From: Calothrix sp. NIES-2100
GTDB taxonomy: Bacteria > Cyanobacteriota > Cyanobacteriia > Cyanobacteriales > Nostocaceae
Assembly: GCF_002368195.1 (NCBI RefSeq)
Contig: NZ_AP018178.1
Coordinates: 5,174,145 to 5,238,144 of the forward strand
Direction: 5' to 3'
Length of the DNA: 64,000 bases
Made by a program: the position numbers and the translations under genes. A model generated the notes under the pieces. It was not told the DNA's origin. It was given only the letters and a program-made list of their open reading frames with translations, and did no database searches. Shown here in pieces: positions 60,838-64,000 of this stretch (its first letter is position 1; each line of letters begins with the position of its first letter).

Positions 60838-60889
60838 TGCGAGCGAGACGCTCGCTAATGTTAAAAAGCGAGCGTCTCGCTCGCACTAC
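60834..60889. repeat. Perfect 23-bp palindrome (GAGCGAGACGCTCGC family)
   Basis: Two arms of 23 bases (60834-60856 and 60867-60889) pair without mismatch around a ten-base loop. The arms themselves contain inner repeats of GCGAG. Such hairpins are dispersed in Nostocales genomes. Confidence 0.9.
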
Positions 60890-60945
60890 CAAATATGAGT
60901 AATTTATTTTTTGTAAGTCCCCAACACTAGCTAAATATATAGCAG

Positions 60946-61067
60946 GACTTACGCAAGCAAAATTTGTCATTGCGACCGGAACGTATTGTAGGGAAGCAAT
61001 CCCAGAATTTTAGGCGATTACTTCGCTTTGCTCGTAATGACGTAATTCCGTGACTTTTGCGTAAGTC
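60946..61067. repeat. MITE-like nested element with GACTTACGCAA ends
   Basis: Outer arms GACTTACGCAA (60946-60956) and TTGCGTAAGTC (61057-61067) pair perfectly. They enclose inner arms GTCATTGCGA (60966-60975) and TCGTAATGAC (61032-61041), which pair with one mismatch and match the ends of the element at 55218-55413. It looks like one small element nested within another. Confidence 0.7.
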
Positions 61068-61700
61068 ATATATAGAAATCAAGCAATTAACCACAATTAT
61101 CCAGTAAAAAAATCCTCAACAACTACCTAAACCACATCTATTTTGAGAACTATAGTTTTAAAAGTAGTGGGAGCATCTTGCTCCCTACTCTTCGTAGCGG
61201 GCTTTCCGTCCAGCACTACTCCAGGTTTCAAAATGGACGAGGTTTAATTTGGGTAAATTAGGGGCTGACAAATACAAAAACATCTCAATCATCAATTTAC
61301 CAATCGTATAACTCGTAGTTTTGGGATAACCTCGCCCCTAGAATTTGGGATAATTTATTTTTTGCTATTCCCTTATGGCATAAGCTTTTTGCTGATAAAT
61401 TGTCAACAAAGCAGCTCCAAAAAACTACCGGGAAAAAAAATTCATGGTTTACCTGTAGGAGTTTCTAAAGCCACTCAAGACTATGAACCTAATCATGATG
61501 ATGTGATAAAAATTTGGCAATTATTTTGAATCAAAGTAGTTGAATTGCCTAGCAAACTGGTAAAATCACCATATTCCCGATAGGAATATGCAGTTTTTCT
61601 CTTGCCTTTTACCAGGAATACCTGCCATTATCTTATATACCATGTGTGTATACGGTATTTCTATAGAATAACCGTAGATATTTATAGAGGAGAATCGAGA
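61068..61700. other. Gene-poor region upstream of sbpA
   Basis: Contains a GGGAGCA-TCT-TGCTCCC hairpin at about 61170, short coding-like scraps (for example HGLPVGVSKATQDYEPNHDD near 61445-61510) without starts, and the control region of sbpA with a 21-bp palindrome. No intact gene. Confidence 0.4.
61570..61590 (+). promoter_or_regulatory. Palindrome upstream of the sulfate operon
   Basis: CATATTCC and GGAATATG pair perfectly around CGATA, 110 bases upstream of the sbpA start codon. The position and symmetry fit a dimeric regulator site, perhaps for a sulfur-responsive LysR-type regulator, but the regulator is not known. Confidence 0.45.
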
Positions 61701-62864
61701 ATGAGTCTGTGGAAAAGCCAGCTGAAGCGATGTCTACGACGGGCTAAGCCTACGCAACTGAGTATTGAACGAATTATCACTACCTTTAGGTTCAATTCGC
61801 TCAAAGGCTTTGTATCAATGTTTTTGGTAGGGACATTATTGAGTGTAGCCCTGGCTGCTTGCTCTGGTGGCAATAGTGGTAATTCTGCCAGTGAAACCCC
61901 AGCAGCTAGTCCCGTCGCTGCTAACAAACAAAATGTAGAATTAACTCTTGTTTCCTTCGCTGTCACCAAAGCCGCTCACGAAGCTATTATTCCTAAATTT
62001 GTCGAAAAATGGAAGCAAGAACATAACCAAACTGTTACCTTCAAACAAAGCTATGGCGGATCTGGTTCTCAAACTCGTGCTGTGATTGATGGTTTAGAAG
62101 CAGACATTGTTCACTTAGCACTGGCTGGAGATACAGCAAAAATTCAAAAAGCCGGATTGATTGAGGCGGGATGGGAGAAGGAAGTCCCTAATAATGGGAT
62201 TGTTTCTAAATCTGTAGGCGCAATCATTACTCGCGCAGGTAACCCTAAAGGTATCAAAACTTGGGCAGATTTAGGTAAAGATGGTGTCAAAGTCATTACC
62301 GCAGATCCCAAAACTTCTGGTGTTGCTAAGTGGAATTTTCTGGCATTGTGGAACTCTGTAATTAAAACTGGTGGCGATGAAGCGAAAGCAACTGAATTTG
62401 TCGGCAAAGTTTACAAAAACGTGCCGATTTTAGCTAAAGATGCTCGTGAAGCTACTGATACTTTTGCCAAGCAAGGTCAAGGTGATGCTTTGATTAACTA
62501 TGAAAATGAAGTGATCTTGGCACAGCAAAAAGGTGAGAAAGTTGATTATGTCGTTCCTGATGTGAATATATCCATTGATAATCCAATTGCTGTAGTTGAT
62601 AAAAACGTTGATAAACACGGTACTCGTGAGGTAGCAGAAGGCTTTGTTAAATTCCTCTATACTCCAGAAGCACAACAAGAATTTGTCAAATTGGGATTCC
62701 GACCTGTAGACGAAAGCGTTGCTCAAACTAAAGAAGTTACAGATAAATTCCCCAAGGTGAAGACTTTGGGTACAGTCCAAGACTTTGGCGGTTGGGCGGA
62801 AATTGATCAGAAATTCTTCGCTGAAGGCGGGGTTTTCGATAAAATTCAAGCTGCAAAGAAATAG
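61701..62864 (+). CDS. sbpA: Sulfate-binding lipoprotein of ABC transporter
   Basis: A 387-residue periplasmic sulfate-binding protein. The N-terminus is basic with a long signal segment and the lipobox ALAAC near residue 55, so it is probably a lipoprotein. The mature part has family motifs: LVSFAVTKAAHEAIIPKF, SYGGSGSQTRAVIDGLEADI, ITADPKTSGVAKWNFLALW and FGGWAEIDQKFF. It delivers sulfate to the CysTWA permease. The ATG at 61701 is chosen because GAGGAG lies eight bases upstream. It is the first gene of the sulfate operon with cysT and cysW, and an STRR separates it from cysT. Confidence 0.93.
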   Translation: MSLWKSQLKRCLRRAKPTQLSIERIITTFRFNSLKGFVSMFLVGTLLSVALAACSGGNSGNSASETPAASPVAANKQNVELTLVSFAVTKAAHEAIIPKFVEKWKQEHNQTVTFKQSYGGSGSQTRAVIDGLEADIVHLALAGDTAKIQKAGLIEAGWEKEVPNNGIVSKSVGAIITRAGNPKGIKTWADLGKDGVKVITADPKTSGVAKWNFLALWNSVIKTGGDEAKATEFVGKVYKNVPILAKDAREATDTFAKQGQGDALINYENEVILAQQKGEKVDYVVPDVNISIDNPIAVVDKNVDKHGTREVAEGFVKFLYTPEAQQEFVKLGFRPVDESVAQTKEVTDKFPKVKTLGTVQDFGGWAEIDQKFFAEGGVFDKIQAAKK

Positions 62865-62868
62865 GTAA

Positions 62869-62965
62869 TTAGTCATTTGTCATTGGTCATTTGTCATTGG
62901 TCAAATGACAACTGACCACTGACCACTGACAACTGACAACTGACAACTGACAACTGACTCTTGAC
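62869..62965. repeat. STRR block between sbpA and cysT
   Basis: Heptamers of the GTCATTT/GACCACT/GACAACT types follow one another and fill the whole gap up to the cysT start codon. No Shine-Dalgarno sequence is left upstream of cysT. Confidence 0.9.
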
Positions 62966-62966
62966 T

Positions 62967-63836
62967 ATGACTCTATCTCCTTCTGTAGAAGCTGACAGTA
63001 AAACTCCCGCCTGGAAAGGATTCCTGCAACAGTTGGGTCGGATTCCCTGGACTTGGCGCATTACTTTGGTATACCTGACAGTTATGTTGTTCGTCCCGAT
63101 CGCGGCGATGTTTCTCAAAGCCAGTACGGAACCGCCAGCCAAATTTTGGGCGATCGCTACTAGTGATATCGCATTAGCAACATATAATGTCACTTTTGTT
63201 ACTTCAATCTCGGCGGCGTTGCTCAATGGGGTATTTGGTACTCTGATTGCTTGGGTATTGGTGCGCTATGACTTCCCCTTAAAACGCATCATTGATGCCA
63301 CCGTAGATTTACCTTTTGCCTTGCCTACATCGGTAGCAGGTTTAACACTGGCGACAGTGTACAGTAATAATGGTTGGATTGGTTCACTGTTAGCACCGCT
63401 AGGAATTAAGGTATCTTTCACTCGTTTGGGTGTATGGGTAGCAATGATTTTCATCTCGCTCCCGTTTATTGTGCGGACAGTGCAACCTGTACTACAAGAA
63501 ATGGAACACGAAACAGAAGAAGCCGCCTGGTCTTTAGGTGCTTCCCAATGGCAGACTTTTTGGAAAGTTATATTACCACCTTTATTTCCGACAATTCTGA
63601 CTGGTATGGCCTTGGGTTTCTCCCGTGCAGTTGGGGAGTATGGTTCTACTGTCATTATCTCTTCTAATACGCCCTACCAAGATTTAATTGCACCTGTATT
63701 GATTTTTCAACGGCTAGAACAGTATGACTATTCTGGTGCAACTGTAATTGGCGTAGTGTTATTGGGAATTTCCTTAGTGTTGCTTTTAGCAATTAATTTC
63801 TTACAAGCGTGGTCAAGAAGATATGACAGTAAATGA
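62967..63836 (+). CDS. cysT: Sulfate ABC transporter permease CysT
   Basis: A 289-residue inner-membrane permease with about six predicted spans (first at about 33-53) and the EAA loop EEAAWSLGASQWQTFW near 190-205, which contacts the CysA ATPase. With CysW it forms the sulfate/thiosulfate channel. The ATG at 62967 is used; a TTG at 62961 lies in the repeat. The preceding region is an STRR without a ribosome binding site, so translation may start weakly or by coupling. The 3' end overlaps cysW by 14 bases. Confidence 0.93.
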   Translation: MTLSPSVEADSKTPAWKGFLQQLGRIPWTWRITLVYLTVMLFVPIAAMFLKASTEPPAKFWAIATSDIALATYNVTFVTSISAALLNGVFGTLIAWVLVRYDFPLKRIIDATVDLPFALPTSVAGLTLATVYSNNGWIGSLLAPLGIKVSFTRLGVWVAMIFISLPFIVRTVQPVLQEMEHETEEAAWSLGASQWQTFWKVILPPLFPTILTGMALGFSRAVGEYGSTVIISSNTPYQDLIAPVLIFQRLEQYDYSGATVIGVVLLGISLVLLLAINFLQAWSRRYDSK

Positions 63837-64000
63837 GCCAAGTCTTCATTCATCTAAGTCTGATAAAGCTATAGTTAGACCCAACAAACAGACTAACAGT
63901 TGGGTTCCGGCACTTTTGATTGGGATTGCGATCGCTTATTTAGCTCTGGTTCAATATATCCCAGCACTCAATGTTTTTATCCAAGCTTTTGGTAAAGGGG
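63823..64000 (+). CDS. cysW: Sulfate ABC transporter permease CysW, 3' end outside the window
   Basis: The ATG at 63823 lies inside the last codons of cysT. The 59 visible codons encode a hydrophilic N-terminus (about 30 residues) and the start of the first transmembrane helix with VPALLIGIAIAYLALVQ, followed by YIPALNVFIQAFGKG, the usual N-terminal region of CysW. The overlap of 14 bases with cysT indicates translational coupling. The remaining permease and probably cysA lie beyond the window. Confidence 0.85.
   Translation, partial: MTVNEPSLHSSKSDKAIVRPNKQTNSWVPALLIGIAIAYLALVQYIPALNVFIQAFGKG

Overview
The window comes from a heterocyst-forming, filamentous cyanobacterium of the Nostoc/Anabaena/Tolypothrix type. 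The sequence evidence is the very frequent palindrome GCGATCGC (HIP1), many intergenic heptanucleotide tandem repeats (STRRs such as CATTTGT, AATGACC, TAATTCG), photosystem I psaC, a nitrogenase iron protein gene (nifH), a DevBCA-type exporter, RRM RNA-binding proteins with cyanobacterial leaders, and a sulfate ABC transporter. No tRNA, rRNA or CRISPR array was found.

Layout. 1-10.5 kb: a 5'-truncated FIST sensor gene, a metallophosphoesterase, trmB, an MMADHC-like protein, exbB-exbD, then a devB-devC-devA export operon behind a TetR regulator with a clear 20-bp operator. 10.8-20.4 kb: a SpoIID-like protein, a small secreted protein, a DUF4407 membrane protein with a coiled-coil partner, and two divergent AAA-like ATPases, one with duplicated helix-turn-helix domains and one with about 15 WD40 repeats. 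20.4-31.7 kb: glutathione S-transferase, a DUF4351-type pseudogene, three RRM proteins, a PII-like protein, thioredoxin, rpsU, a solitary nifH, a secreted protein and fmt. 31.7-35.1 kb: a DUF6464-like protein, psaC and glmS.

35.3-54.3 kb is a defence-type accessory island. It holds an AIPR (abortive infection) protein, an XRE/ImmA pair, and a complete three-gene pPIWI-RE island: a PD-(D/E)XK nuclease with domain Y, a DinG-like Fe-S helicase with domain Z, and the PIWI-RE protein. These three genes are separated by only 4 and 5 bases. An ISH3-type insertion sequence with perfect 41-bp inverted repeats follows; it has a frameshifted transposase and abuts a broken WYL-like regulator gene. The island ends with an unrecognised two-gene operon on the minus strand: a 1780-residue AAA/STAND-like ATPase with coiled coils, and a 387-residue partner.

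54.3-64 kb: a repeat-rich stretch (21-bp minisatellite, nested palindromes, MITE-like elements), a DUF1517 protein, a GT4 glycosyltransferase, thiS and thiE, an integrase-like remnant, and the sulfate uptake operon sbpA-cysT-cysW, cut by the window end.

The most interesting points are the intact PIWI-RE island, predicted to act in guide-dependent restriction of invading DNA or RNA; the neighbouring undescribed giant-ATPase pair; and a conserved hairpin that masks the Shine-Dalgarno sequence in the leaders of two RNA-binding-protein genes. All functional statements come from motif recognition by eye; no database search was run.
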